20,004 nucleotides of DNA from Actinomycetota bacterium. Lineage in GTDB: Bacteria; Actinomycetota; Acidimicrobiia; Acidimicrobiales; Ilumatobacteraceae. The stretch lies in the NCBI GenBank assembly GCA_026393655.1, contig JAPKZT010000247.1:1-20004 (forward strand), read 5' to 3'. The notes beneath the pieces are model-generated. The model was given only the letters and a program-made list of their open reading frames with translations. It was not told where the DNA came from and did not search any database. The position numbers and the translations under genes are program-made. Numbering within the stretch: the stretch's first letter is position 1; every line of letters starts with the position of its first letter. Of this stretch, positions 8,810 to 16,276 are shown piece after piece.

Positions 8810-9748
8810 ATGGAACTATGCGTATATACGGACTCGGTTCAGAACCTCTCTCGTACAGATGCTCTGGATGTAATAGCCAAAGCAGGCGCCACCGCCGTCG
8901 AACTTGCTGTCGGCGGTCAGTCAAGCGCACCGCATATGAATCTTTTAGAACTGTTGAGCAACGAAAAAGCTCGTGACACTCTTATCGGCGAACTAAACGA
9001 TCGCGGACTTCGCATTGGCGCACTGAATTGCTCAGCGTGGCCAATGCATCCAAAAAAAGGCGATGAACACGTTGAGATCATTAAGGGGGCGATGAAACTT
9101 GCTCAACTATTAGACGTAAAGAAAATAGTCACGATGTCAGGATGCCCCGGAGACGGTCCGAATTCGTCAACAATTAATTGGATATTTTTCCCGTGGCCCT
9201 CTGACGGCGTCGACTTACTCAACCGCCAGTGGTCACAAACACTTGATCTATGGACAGAGCTCGCCGCCTTTGGTAACGATCATGGCATAGAAAAAATTGC
9301 CTTTGAACTTCATCCAATGCACCTTGTCTACAACACTCCAACCTTGCTTAAAATCAGACAGCACATTGGACCGATAATCGGTGCAAATGTTGACCCAAGC
9401 CACCTGTTTTGGCAACACATGGACCCAATTGCAATGGTTCATGCACTTGGTGATGCTGTCCATCATGTTCACCTAAAGGATCTTGAATTTAACCAGCAGC
9501 AACTTGGCATCGCGGGCACATTGGATAGCCGAACATTTGCGAATCCTGCAGAGCGCTCATGGAACTTTCGAACAGTCGGTAAAGGGCACGGTGACGAGTT
9601 TTGGACTCCATTTTTCAACGCGCTTAAAGATATTGGTTATGACGACGTCCTAAGTATTGAAAACGAAGACCCTTACGACACTTTCGAACAGGGAACAATT
9701 GATGCCGCTCATTACGCGTTAACAGTTCTCTCAAAAATCCCCAAATAG
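8810..9748 (+). CDS. sugar phosphate isomerase/epimerase-type TIM-barrel protein (IolE/IolI-like)
   Basis: The 312-residue product belongs to the xylose-isomerase-like (AP endonuclease 2) TIM-barrel family. Probable metal ligands sit at the expected strand ends: Glu166 in IAFELHP, Asp195 in GANVDPSHLFW with nearby His198, His221 in HHVHLKD, and Glu284 in LSIENEDP. Members include IolE (2-keto-myo-inositol dehydratase), IolI (inosose isomerase) and hydroxypyruvate isomerase. In this operon an IolE-like dehydratase would fill the gap between the dehydrogenase and IolD, but that is inferred from context only. The gene starts 28 bp after the dehydrogenase with an AAAGAG-type ribosome-binding site, and it closes the operon. 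Confidence 0.83.
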   Translation: MELCVYTDSVQNLSRTDALDVIAKAGATAVELAVGGQSSAPHMNLLELLSNEKARDTLIGELNDRGLRIGALNCSAWPMHPKKGDEHVEIIKGAMKLAQLLDVKKIVTMSGCPGDGPNSSTINWIFFPWPSDGVDLLNRQWSQTLDLWTELAAFGNDHGIEKIAFELHPMHLVYNTPTLLKIRQHIGPIIGANVDPSHLFWQHMDPIAMVHALGDAVHHVHLKDLEFNQQQLGIAGTLDSRTFANPAERSWNFRTVGKGHGDEFWTPFFNALKDIGYDDVLSIENEDPYDTFEQGTIDAAHYALTVLSKIPK

Positions 9749-9758
9749 ATAGCAAGAG

Positions 9759-9780
9759 TTGCGAAATTAGTCTTCGGCAA
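9759..9780. terminator. candidate hairpin between convergent genes
   Basis: TTGCGAA (9759-9765) can pair with TTCGGCAA (9773-9780), a 7-bp stem with one bulged G and a 7-nt loop, in the 47-bp gap after the inositol operon. The + strand continues A/T-rich but without a true U-tract, so confidence is low. Confidence 0.3.
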
Positions 9781-9795
9781 TACTTAAAACAAAAA

Positions 9796-10596
9796 TTATT
9801 CAACCACGTAGTACGAAACATGAGCGTCGTAATAAAACCTTTGAAGACGAACGCCTGACAGAATCACATTTTCTTTAAGCGCCACCGTCTCGCCTTGCCA
9901 CCGTTTTTGGCCAACTTCGTCAAAACCGACTACCCCACCTTTTGGAACAAGAGGTAATAAATGCTTTAATGCAACTGCTGTCGGCTCATAAATATCGAAG
10001 TCCATATATAGCAACGCAATTATTAAGTAAGGATGGTCTTTGACATACTGCGGAATCGTCTTGATCGCATCGCCTCTGACTAGATCCACTTTTGGAATAT
10101 GACCGATTGTTCTATTCTTGTCGTGCAAAGCAACCCACTTAGCAAGATGCTCATAATCGGTATTACGCATATGCCCAACGACACCTTCAGGGTCATGTTT
10201 CGTTACTGACGGAAAACCTTCAAATGTATCAAAACCAATAATCTTGCGATTAAAGTTTGATGGTTCGAGAATTGATGAGAGATGTTCAAACAGCATCAGC
10301 GAGTTGCCTCGATGGACACCACACTCAACCACCGAGCCGTGGACATTCAGAATTTTTTCAAAAAGATGAACTCTTGTAAGTATCAACGTGACTAATTGGC
10401 GGTCTAAATATACAAAAGGCGCTTCAGCAACATCCGCCGCAGACATTTCAGCAAACATTTCTAGCCTTTGCTTACGGAACTCAATTTCAGAACTGATTTC
10501 AGTTCTTTTCTCACCAATATTGTCGATAAAAGTCTGTTTCTTTTCCACCCCCTGACGATAGCCGAATACGAATAACTCGGGTGGGGCAAGAGACAT
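9796..10596 (-). CDS. TylF/MycF-type SAM-dependent O-methyltransferase
   Basis: The product resembles macrocin O-methyltransferase (TylF) family proteins, class I SAM enzymes that methylate sugar or metabolite hydroxyls with a metal ion. Visible motifs are ECGVHRGNSLMLF at 91-103 (SAM-binding loop), GFDTFEGFPSV at 121-131, DFDIYEPT at 199-206 (metal/SAM acid) and GFDEVGQ at 224-230. The full frame gives 266 residues. A second start at 10458 (Met47) has an AAAGG ribosome-binding site 6 nt upstream and would give 220 residues, still with every motif. The first ATG has no clear ribosome-binding site and lies only 22 bp from the divergent P450 start. The acceptor substrate is unknown. Similar genes occur in sugar and natural-product clusters, but no such cluster is visible here. 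Confidence 0.8.
   Translation of the reverse strand: MSLAPPELFVFGYRQGVEKKQTFIDNIGEKRTEISSEIEFRKQRLEMFAEMSAADVAEAPFVYLDRQLVTLILTRVHLFEKILNVHGSVVECGVHRGNSLMLFEHLSSILEPSNFNRKIIGFDTFEGFPSVTKHDPEGVVGHMRNTDYEHLAKWVALHDKNRTIGHIPKVDLVRGDAIKTIPQYVKDHPYLIIALLYMDFDIYEPTAVALKHLLPLVPKGGVVGFDEVGQKRWQGETVALKENVILSGVRLQRFYYDAHVSYYVVE
10489..10506. promoter_or_regulatory. perfect 18-bp palindrome near the divergent methyltransferase/P450 junction
   Basis: AGAACTGATTTCAGTTCT is an 8-bp perfect inverted repeat with a 2-bp centre. It lies inside the longest methyltransferase frame. If that gene starts at 10458, it falls in a 160-bp divergent intergenic region, a natural place for a dimeric repressor. Repeats of this length are expected by chance a few times in 20 kb, so confidence is low. 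Confidence 0.3.
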
Positions 10597-10618
10597 GTGC
10601 GAGTTCTAGAGTCTTGGA

Positions 10619-11869
10619 ATGCAATTATTTGATGTAGAGCTAGACCAAATAGACCTTTCGGCCAGGGAGTTCTGGAGCGCCCCGCGTGATTACCGCGAAT
10701 CGGCTTTTGCAAAACTGCGTAACGAAGAACCAATTCGGTTTTTTGAAGAGATGGAGTTCAGTTTTGTACCAAAAGGCCCCGGCTATTTTGCGCTAACTCG
10801 CCACGACGACATCTGGCATGTCAGTCGAAATCCACAATTATTTTGCAGCGGCAAAGGTTCAAACATCGCTGACCTTTCACCAGAGTTAAACGAGTTTTTT
10901 GGGTCAATGATCGGCATGGACGACCCGAAACATTTTCGCTTGCGATCGATTGTCTCTAAGGGTTTTACTCCACGCGAGATTGCTCGCATTGAGGAATATG
11001 TCAAAGTCAAGGCGCGAACAATTATTGATCGTGTGCTTGACGAGTTTGAAGGTCAAGAATTTGATTTCGTTGATGCAATCGCCGGTAAATTTCCGCTACA
11101 AATAATTTGCGAAATGATGGGGATCCCAGAATCTGACGAACGGCAGATATTCAATTGGACGAACACGATTCTTGGTGCTGGTGACCCAGACTTCACAGGC
11201 ACTCTCGAAGGATTAATAGAAGCCGGTATCGGCATGTTCACCTACGCCCAGGCGCTCGGCGAAGATCGACTTGCCAACCCAACAGACGATTTGACGAGTG
11301 TGATGATGCATGCAGTTGTTGATGGTGAGAGGCTTTCATCGCAAGAGTTTGGAAGTTTTTTTATACTGTTGGTGGTCGCCGGAAATGAAACAACCAGAAA
11401 TGCCATCACCCACGGAATGGTTGCTCTAACTGAAAACCCTGATCAACGAGCAAAATGGTTCGGCGATTTTGAGACACACACAAAAACAGCCGTAGAAGAA
11501 ATAGTTCGGTGGGCAACACCAGTCATGCACTTTCGTCGAACAGCAACTCAAGACACTGAAATTAATGGTTTTCCAATTAAACAAAATCAAAAAGTTGTGC
11601 TTTTCTATAACTCTGGAAACCGTGATGAACGAATTTTTGCTGATCCTTTCAAATTTGATGTCACCCGCACCGCTCAGCCATCGCAGATTGGTTTTGGTGC
11701 AGGCGGGCCACACTTTTGTTTGGGTGCAAATTTGGCACGACGCGAAATAGCCGTAATGTTTGATGAAATCCGCCGCCGCGCACCAAACTTGCAGATAACC
11801 GGAGAACCTGCCTACTTACAGAGCAATTTCATCAATGGCATCAAACGAGTCAACTGCAGAGCTAGTTAA
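10619..11869 (+). CDS. cytochrome P450 (resembles the CYP124/125/142 actinobacterial group)
   Basis: This is a soluble heme monooxygenase of 416 residues, the usual bacterial length, with all core motifs. These are GMDDPKHFRLR at 99-109 (C-helix, heme propionate contacts), AGNETT at 254-259 (I-helix oxygen activation), E294-I-V-R297 (ExxR), HFRRTATQDTEI at 304-315, and GFGAGGPHFCLG at 358-369 with Cys367 as heme thiolate ligand. The C-helix and HFRRTAT sequences recall the actinobacterial P450s that hydroxylate sterol or isoprenoid side chains, so a lipid substrate is plausible but not shown. No ferredoxin or ferredoxin reductase gene is adjacent, so electrons must come from elsewhere. No Shine-Dalgarno sequence is visible before the ATG. 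The promoter must lie within the neighbouring methyltransferase reading frame unless that gene is shorter than its longest frame. Confidence 0.92.
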   Translation: MQLFDVELDQIDLSAREFWSAPRDYRESAFAKLRNEEPIRFFEEMEFSFVPKGPGYFALTRHDDIWHVSRNPQLFCSGKGSNIADLSPELNEFFGSMIGMDDPKHFRLRSIVSKGFTPREIARIEEYVKVKARTIIDRVLDEFEGQEFDFVDAIAGKFPLQIICEMMGIPESDERQIFNWTNTILGAGDPDFTGTLEGLIEAGIGMFTYAQALGEDRLANPTDDLTSVMMHAVVDGERLSSQEFGSFFILLVVAGNETTRNAITHGMVALTENPDQRAKWFGDFETHTKTAVEEIVRWATPVMHFRRTATQDTEINGFPIKQNQKVVLFYNSGNRDERIFADPFKFDVTRTAQPSQIGFGAGGPHFCLGANLARREIAVMFDEIRRRAPNLQITGEPAYLQSNFINGIKRVNCRAS

Positions 11870-11892
11870 TTAGAACATTAGCGATCTAATTA
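11867..11892. terminator. candidate bidirectional hairpin between convergent P450 and ssuD-like genes
   Basis: TAATTAG (11867-11873) and CTAATTA (11886-11892) form a perfect 7-bp stem with a 12-nt loop. The arms overlap the stop codons of both convergent genes. The stem is A/T-rich and has no strong U-tract, so function is uncertain. Confidence 0.35.
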
Positions 11893-12996
11893 GTTCTGCT
11901 CGTGCAAAGCAACTTGAGTATGAGAAAGCGATAACGGGCCGTGATTTATTTGTGGCAACACATATCGCGAGAACAGATCACACTCTTTGAGATGCGGATA
12001 GCCCGACAAAATAAAACTTGATACTCCGGCATCTGCGAGTTCATGCAGTTTGGCTGTGACCTGATCTGGATCACCAACAATCGCAATGCCAGCACCACTT
12101 CTCGCGCGACCGACACCGGTCCAAAGATTCTGCTCGATGTAACCCTCGTCATCAGACACTGACCGTAATTCAGTTTGGCGATTTACGCCTGTAGAAGTTG
12201 CGTCGAGTGAGCGAGCGCGTATTGCATCACCGATTACTGGGTCAAGACGCGACAGCAATCGCCTCGCAGCCTCACGAGCCTCGCGCTCAGTTTCGCGAAC
12301 AATCACATGACTACGCCAGCCATAATTTAGTGACCGACCGAATTGCTGTGCTCGCAATTTGAGATCAACAATCACGCTCGAAACTTTGGCAGTTGTATCG
12401 GGCCACATTAGATAGACATCGGCACTTGCCGCAGCACAATCACGAGCAGCCTCTGAGAGTCCACCAAAATAGATTGGCGGGCAACCCAAATTCTGTTTGA
12501 CGATACGTGGTGGCTCAACACTTAGTTGCAAAAACTCGCCATCAAGACTTATCGCACGACCCTCTAATAATTCACCAAGTGCATACAAATACTCTGTTGT
12601 GCGGCGGTATCTGGCCTCACTAGTTAAATTCTCGCCAGGCATCTCGGATGAAATTGCATTTATTACCAGACGCGAATTTGAAATCTGCTGAAGCGTTGCA
12701 ATTTGGCGAGCAAGTTGCGGTACAACAAGTTCGCCAAGTCTTAACGCAAGTAGTAATCGAATCTGTTTTGTTTGCGTGGCGATACCTGCGGCAAAAGTTG
12801 TGGCGTCAATACCGAGGCTGTACCCCGAAGGCAAAAGCACATTGTCAAAGCCGTTAATTTCGGCACGACGCACGATCTCGCTGCAATGCGACCAAGAAGA
12901 TTGCAGGTCGTCATCGGGTACGCCGAGAAACTCATAATCGTCGTCACATAAGGCCGCAAACCATGCAACCTCAACAAGTGGGCGGTTATTGCTCAC
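11890..12996 (-). CDS. FMNH2-dependent alkanesulfonate monooxygenase-like protein (SsuD-type luciferase-like)
   Basis: SsuD releases sulfite from alkanesulfonates using reduced FMN and O2. The 368-residue product matches SsuD over its whole length. It has LLLALRLGELVVPQLARQIATL early in the barrel (shown here only in outline), SNSRLVINAI, CPPIYFGGLSEAARD mid-protein, SHVIVRETEREA, LWTGVGRARSGAGIAIVGDP and SFILSGYPHL near the end. These last segments are diagnostic for SsuD within the bacterial luciferase superfamily. It starts with GTG at 12996 without a clear ribosome-binding site, 50 bp after the nrdJ stop on the same strand. There is no ssuE flavin reductase and no ssuABC transporter nearby, so the real substrate may differ from simple alkanesulfonates. 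Confidence 0.87.
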   Translation of the reverse strand: MSNNRPLVEVAWFAALCDDDYEFLGVPDDDLQSSWSHCSEIVRRAEINGFDNVLLPSGYSLGIDATTFAAGIATQTKQIRLLLALRLGELVVPQLARQIATLQQISNSRLVINAISSEMPGENLTSEARYRRTTEYLYALGELLEGRAISLDGEFLQLSVEPPRIVKQNLGCPPIYFGGLSEAARDCAAASADVYLMWPDTTAKVSSVIVDLKLRAQQFGRSLNYGWRSHVIVRETEREAREAARRLLSRLDPVIGDAIRARSLDATSTGVNRQTELRSVSDDEGYIEQNLWTGVGRARSGAGIAIVGDPDQVTAKLHELADAGVSSFILSGYPHLKECDLFSRYVLPQINHGPLSLSHTQVALHEQN

Positions 12997-13046
12997 GCGC
13001 TAAATATAGTCAGGGGATTATTAACTGGCCTGGTCAGACAATATGT

Positions 13047-15878
13047 TTATGAACAACCGCTTGATGAACCGCAGTCGCCGCAAACGTAGCATGCCCCTGC
13101 GCGTTGCATGTTTGCTGAACCACATGTCGAGCAGATCATGCCAGTCGCAGCTGGTTTTTTTGCAGCATGTGATGGTGGTGCAGAAAATGCACCAGAATCA
13201 ATTTGTGCAACTAAGTCATTGGCAGACGGAATTGTTTTTGGATCAGCGAACACATCAGTGCCCTGAGTGTTGACAGTGATCGATTCTTCAACTCCTGGCA
13301 ATGTTGGTTGCATTCGCTCTTCGCGAGTGAATACTCCCAATTCAGCGCGCTCGTCCGCAGTTAGATATTCAACTGCAAGTCGACGGAAGAGATAATCAAC
13401 GATTGACGAGGCCATGCGAATGTCTGGATCATCTGTCATACCTGCTGGTTCGAAACGAGTATTCACGAATGCTTCAATGAACGCACGCATTGGCACGCCA
13501 TATTGCAAACCATACGAAATACTCTTGGCGAAAGCATCCATCAGGCCAGCCAAAGTCGAACCTTGCTTAGAAACCGTCAAGAACACTTCGCCTGGTCGCC
13601 CATCTGTATATTCACCGATTGTTGCGAAACCTTTGCAGTCAGCAACACGGAACTCAAATGTTCGCCCACGACGAGATCGTGGCAATTTCTGACGAACAGG
13701 CTGATGCACAACACGCTCAACTATTCGTTCAATAATTTGCGTTGCCGAGTTCGCTGCATCGCCGCCATCGTTTGAACCTTTTTCACTGTCTTTTTTGGCA
13801 GTTGAAAGCGGTTGACCAACCTTGCAATTGTCACGATAAACGGCAACCGCCTTGATGCCTAACTCCCAAGACAACATATGCAGTGACTCAATGTCTTCAA
13901 TTGAAGCTTCTTCGGGCATATTCACGGTCTTTGAAATTGCGCCAGACAAAAACGGCTGCGCCGCACCCATCATTCGCACATGACCTTCATAGTGAATTGT
14001 GTTGTCACCCATTGAGCAAGCAAACACTGGCAAGTGCTCGGCTTTCAAATCGGGAGATCCAACAATTGTTTTTTGTTCATCGATGTAGGCGACGATTCTC
14101 TCAACAACCGGACCCTCGTAACCAAGTTGCTTTAGCGCACGTGGCACAGTCTGGTTGACGATCGTCATGTTGCCACCACCAACAAGTTTTTTGAACTTAA
14201 CTAATCCGAGGTCTGGCTCTATACCTGTTGTGTCACAGTCCATCATTAAGCCAATCGTGCCGGTTGGCGCCAGAACACTGGCTTGACTATTGCGTACACC
14301 AAATTCTTCACCATCGCGAACTGCAGCATCCCACGATGCGGTTGCTGCATCTACAAGGTCTTGTTGCACTACATCAATGTTGTCGATTTCTTTATTGGCG
14401 TCACGATGCATTCGCAAAACATTGTTCATGTAGCGCTCGTTGGCTGAGTATCCAGCGAACGGACCCATCCGGCTTGCTGTGCGAGCACTAGTTGCATACG
14501 CGTGTCCGGTCATCAGCGAGGTTAGAGCTGCAGCCCAAGCGCGACCGCCAGTTGAGTCATATGGCATTCCGAGTGCCATCAATAACGCACCGAGGTTTGC
14601 ATAGCCCAATCCAAGTTGACGGAATAAACGACTGTTCTCTGCAATTTTCTCAGTTGGATAATCTGCATTGCCGACAAGAATCTCTTGTGCGGTAAACATG
14701 ACTTCAATCGTGTGGCTGTAAGCCTCAACGTCAAAATGGTCGTTGTCGTCGAGGTATTTCAACAAGTTGATTGACGCCAAATTGCACGCTGAATTGTCGA
14801 TGTGCATATATTCGCTGCAAGGGTTTGAACCATTTATGCGACCAGCAGCATGTGCTGTGTGCCATTTATTGATTGTTGTGTCAAATTGCAAACCAGGATC
14901 TGCACACTCCCATGATGCAGTCGCCATTTGTCGCCACAGGTCGCGTGCGCGAATTGTGCGCACAACACGCCTATCTTTGACTGCGAGCAAGTTCCAGTCG
15001 GCATCATCTTTGACTGCCTGCATGAACTCATCTGTGACACGAACTGAGTTGTTGGCGTTTTGATATTGCACCGAAAAAGAATCTTTTCCGTCAAGATCCA
15101 TATCGAAGCCTGCATCTCGAAGTGCGCGAGCCTTCTTTTCTTCATGCGACTTGCACCAAATAAATTCTTCGATATCTGGATGATCAACATTAAGAATGAC
15201 CATCTTTGCCGCGCGGCGAGTTTTGCCGCCCGACTTGATGGTTCCGGCTGAAGAGTCGGCGCCACGCATAAAGCTGACTGGTCCTGAAGCCGTACCTCCA
15301 CCTTTTAGGTGTTCGGCGCTGCTTCGAATATTTGACAAATTGATACCCGAACCCGAACCACCCTTGAAAATCGTTCCTTCTTCTTTGTACCAATTCAAGA
15401 TTGCATCCATCGTGTCGTCAACAGCCAAAATAAAACATGCACTTGCTTGTTGTGGAACACCTTCAACACCAATGTTGAACCAAACTGGTGAATTAAACGC
15501 CGCGCGTTGCGTCACCAAAATATATTTCAGTTCATCGCGAAAAGAATCTGACTCTAGTTGGTCAGCAAAATAACCGCACTCGGTTCCCCATTTTGTGATG
15601 GTGTCGGCAACACGATCAATAACTTGGCGCATCGAGTTCTCACGTTCTGCGGTACCAGGTGTGCCTCTGAAGTATTTTTGCGAAACGATGTTGGTCGAAT
15701 TTAACGACCATGAAGTTGGAAACTCAACACCAAGCTGCTCAAATGCAACTGTGCCGTCCTTCCAGTTTTTGATTTGAGCATCTCTACGCTCCCAAGAAAC
15801 TTGATCGTAAGGATGTGTGCCTGGTGTTGTGAAGTGACGGCGGATACCGATCGACAAACGTTCTGGAGCTATTGACAT
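13047..15878 (-). CDS. nrdJ: class II (adenosylcobalamin-dependent) ribonucleoside-diphosphate reductase
   Basis: NrdJ reduces ribonucleotides to deoxyribonucleotides using adenosylcobalamin to make its thiyl radical, independent of oxygen. The 943-residue protein starts with RRHFTTPGTHPYDQVSWERR and VEFPTSWSLN, as in actinobacterial NrdJ. The active site is complete: Cys148 in QQASACFI and Cys365 in NSACNLASINL form the redox pair, and Cys354 and Glu356 in NPCSEY supply the radical thiol and the acid. The spacing 354/356/365 equals that of the Lactobacillus enzyme (408/410/419). The last 30 residues are Cys-rich (916, 919, 930, 933, 936, 942), the re-reducing tail. AAAGG lies 11 nt before the ATG. 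The long leader carries a promoter, NrdR-box-like sites and a structured RNA, described separately. Confidence 0.96.
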   Translation of the reverse strand: MSIAPERLSIGIRRHFTTPGTHPYDQVSWERRDAQIKNWKDGTVAFEQLGVEFPTSWSLNSTNIVSQKYFRGTPGTAERENSMRQVIDRVADTITKWGTECGYFADQLESDSFRDELKYILVTQRAAFNSPVWFNIGVEGVPQQASACFILAVDDTMDAILNWYKEEGTIFKGGSGSGINLSNIRSSAEHLKGGGTASGPVSFMRGADSSAGTIKSGGKTRRAAKMVILNVDHPDIEEFIWCKSHEEKKARALRDAGFDMDLDGKDSFSVQYQNANNSVRVTDEFMQAVKDDADWNLLAVKDRRVVRTIRARDLWRQMATASWECADPGLQFDTTINKWHTAHAAGRINGSNPCSEYMHIDNSACNLASINLLKYLDDNDHFDVEAYSHTIEVMFTAQEILVGNADYPTEKIAENSRLFRQLGLGYANLGALLMALGMPYDSTGGRAWAAALTSLMTGHAYATSARTASRMGPFAGYSANERYMNNVLRMHRDANKEIDNIDVVQQDLVDAATASWDAAVRDGEEFGVRNSQASVLAPTGTIGLMMDCDTTGIEPDLGLVKFKKLVGGGNMTIVNQTVPRALKQLGYEGPVVERIVAYIDEQKTIVGSPDLKAEHLPVFACSMGDNTIHYEGHVRMMGAAQPFLSGAISKTVNMPEEASIEDIESLHMLSWELGIKAVAVYRDNCKVGQPLSTAKKDSEKGSNDGGDAANSATQIIERIVERVVHQPVRQKLPRSRRGRTFEFRVADCKGFATIGEYTDGRPGEVFLTVSKQGSTLAGLMDAFAKSISYGLQYGVPMRAFIEAFVNTRFEPAGMTDDPDIRMASSIVDYLFRRLAVEYLTADERAELGVFTREERMQPTLPGVEESITVNTQGTDVFADPKTIPSANDLVAQIDSGAFSAPPSHAAKKPAATGMICSTCGSANMQRAGACYVCGDCGSSSGCS

Positions 15879-15960
15879 TTCGTACTAAACCTTTCAATAT
15901 GTAATTCATTTAAATCGGTTGCTGACTTTTACTTTTAATAAAACAGTTTTCAAATCACTT

Positions 15961-16052
15961 GCAAATCTCGATGGGGGCTAGCCCTACAAAACTAGGCCCC
16001 CTGAGCGAGACCACTAGATGTAGTGCCAAACCATCCCCCATTGCAGATTCAC
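15961..16052 (-). ncRNA. structured, potentially bistable 5' leader RNA of nrdJ (candidate cis-regulatory element)
   Basis: Read on the minus strand, G52-U45 (GUGAAUCU, 16052-16045) pairs with AGAUUUGC (15968-15961). After a small internal loop, AUGGGGG (16041-16035) pairs with CCCCCAU (15977-15971). Inside are two hairpins: CACUA-CAUC-UAGUG (16025-16012) and CCUA-GUUUUG-UAGG (15996-15983). Together this is a three-way junction. In an alternative fold GGGGGCCUAG (16001-15992) pairs with CUAGCCCCC (15981-15973), a 9-bp stem with one bulge, using the same five C's and breaking the closing stem. It ends about 80 nt before the nrdJ start. It lacks the conserved boxes of the cobalamin riboswitch. 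The CACUA hairpin coincides with an NrdR-box palindrome, so part of the symmetry may be DNA-level. Confidence 0.5.
16011..16026. promoter_or_regulatory. NrdR-box-like palindrome A
   Basis: The 16-mer contains CACTA-gatg-TAGTG. It matches 12 of 16 positions of the NrdR-box consensus as I recall it (ACACWATATATWGTGT). It lies about 45 bp downstream of the predicted nrdJ transcription start, where a bound NrdR would block initiation or elongation. nrdR is present in this window. Confidence 0.6.
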
Positions 16053-16068
16053 CCACAACTTGTAGACA
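16053..16068. promoter_or_regulatory. NrdR-box-like site B (weaker half of a pair)
   Basis: This 16-mer has a good left half (CCACAA) and a degenerate right half (TGTAGACA), 9 of 16 consensus positions. Its centre is 42 bp from that of box A, about four helical turns, which suits NrdR's use of paired, phased boxes. It sits directly next to the -10 element, over the expected start site. Confidence 0.42.
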
Positions 16069-16070
16069 AG

Positions 16071-16099
16071 ATTACAGCATTGTTATTTGTCTTTGTCAA
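16071..16099 (-). promoter_or_regulatory. sigma-70 type promoter of nrdJ
   Basis: On the minus strand TTGACA (16099-16094) is a perfect -35 hexamer. It is followed by exactly 17 nt and TGTAAT (16076-16071), a five-of-six match to the -10. Initiation would fall near 16064, giving a leader of about 185 nt before the nrdJ ATG. This is the best promoter match I found in the window. Confidence 0.7.
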
Positions 16100-16276
16100 T
16101 CATTTAGAAGCCTTATTTAGAGCCTTTTAAACGACTAATCCAAATTCACTTCGAATCATAGGGAGACACGCCTGTGGATTGGAAGTGGATATCCGTGTTA
16201 ATTAGAGACATCTTCTGGGGATTACCTGTGCGTAACCTACTGCTTATGAAATTTATGTAACTTTCAGCCTTTATCT
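16100..16276. other. intergenic region between the molybdopterin oxidoreductase and the nrdJ promoter
   Basis: No convincing gene is visible in these 177 bp; the longest minus-strand ATG frame I read is about 21 codons without a ribosome-binding site. There is a weak hairpin, GGTTAC (16237-16232) with GTAATCC (16225-16219), 6 bp with a bulge and no following U-tract. It could be a remnant terminator for the upstream gene. An 8-bp palindrome, GGATATCC, lies near 16187-16194. Confidence 0.4.

Noticed and set aside
14834..15301. 155-codon minus-strand open frame inside nrdJ
   Set aside because: It is an out-of-frame shadow of nrdJ with no ribosome-binding site and no protein-family resemblance.
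15961..16052. tRNA or cloverleaf gene
   Set aside because: The closing stem and two hairpins look cloverleaf-like, but there is no T-arm GTTCRA sequence, no proper anticodon arm and no 3' discriminator/CCA context.
15961..16064. Classical cobalamin riboswitch upstream of B12-dependent nrdJ
   Set aside because: The conserved boxes, including the B12 box and the GCCACTG-type element, are not found in order, and the region is shorter than the usual aptamer.
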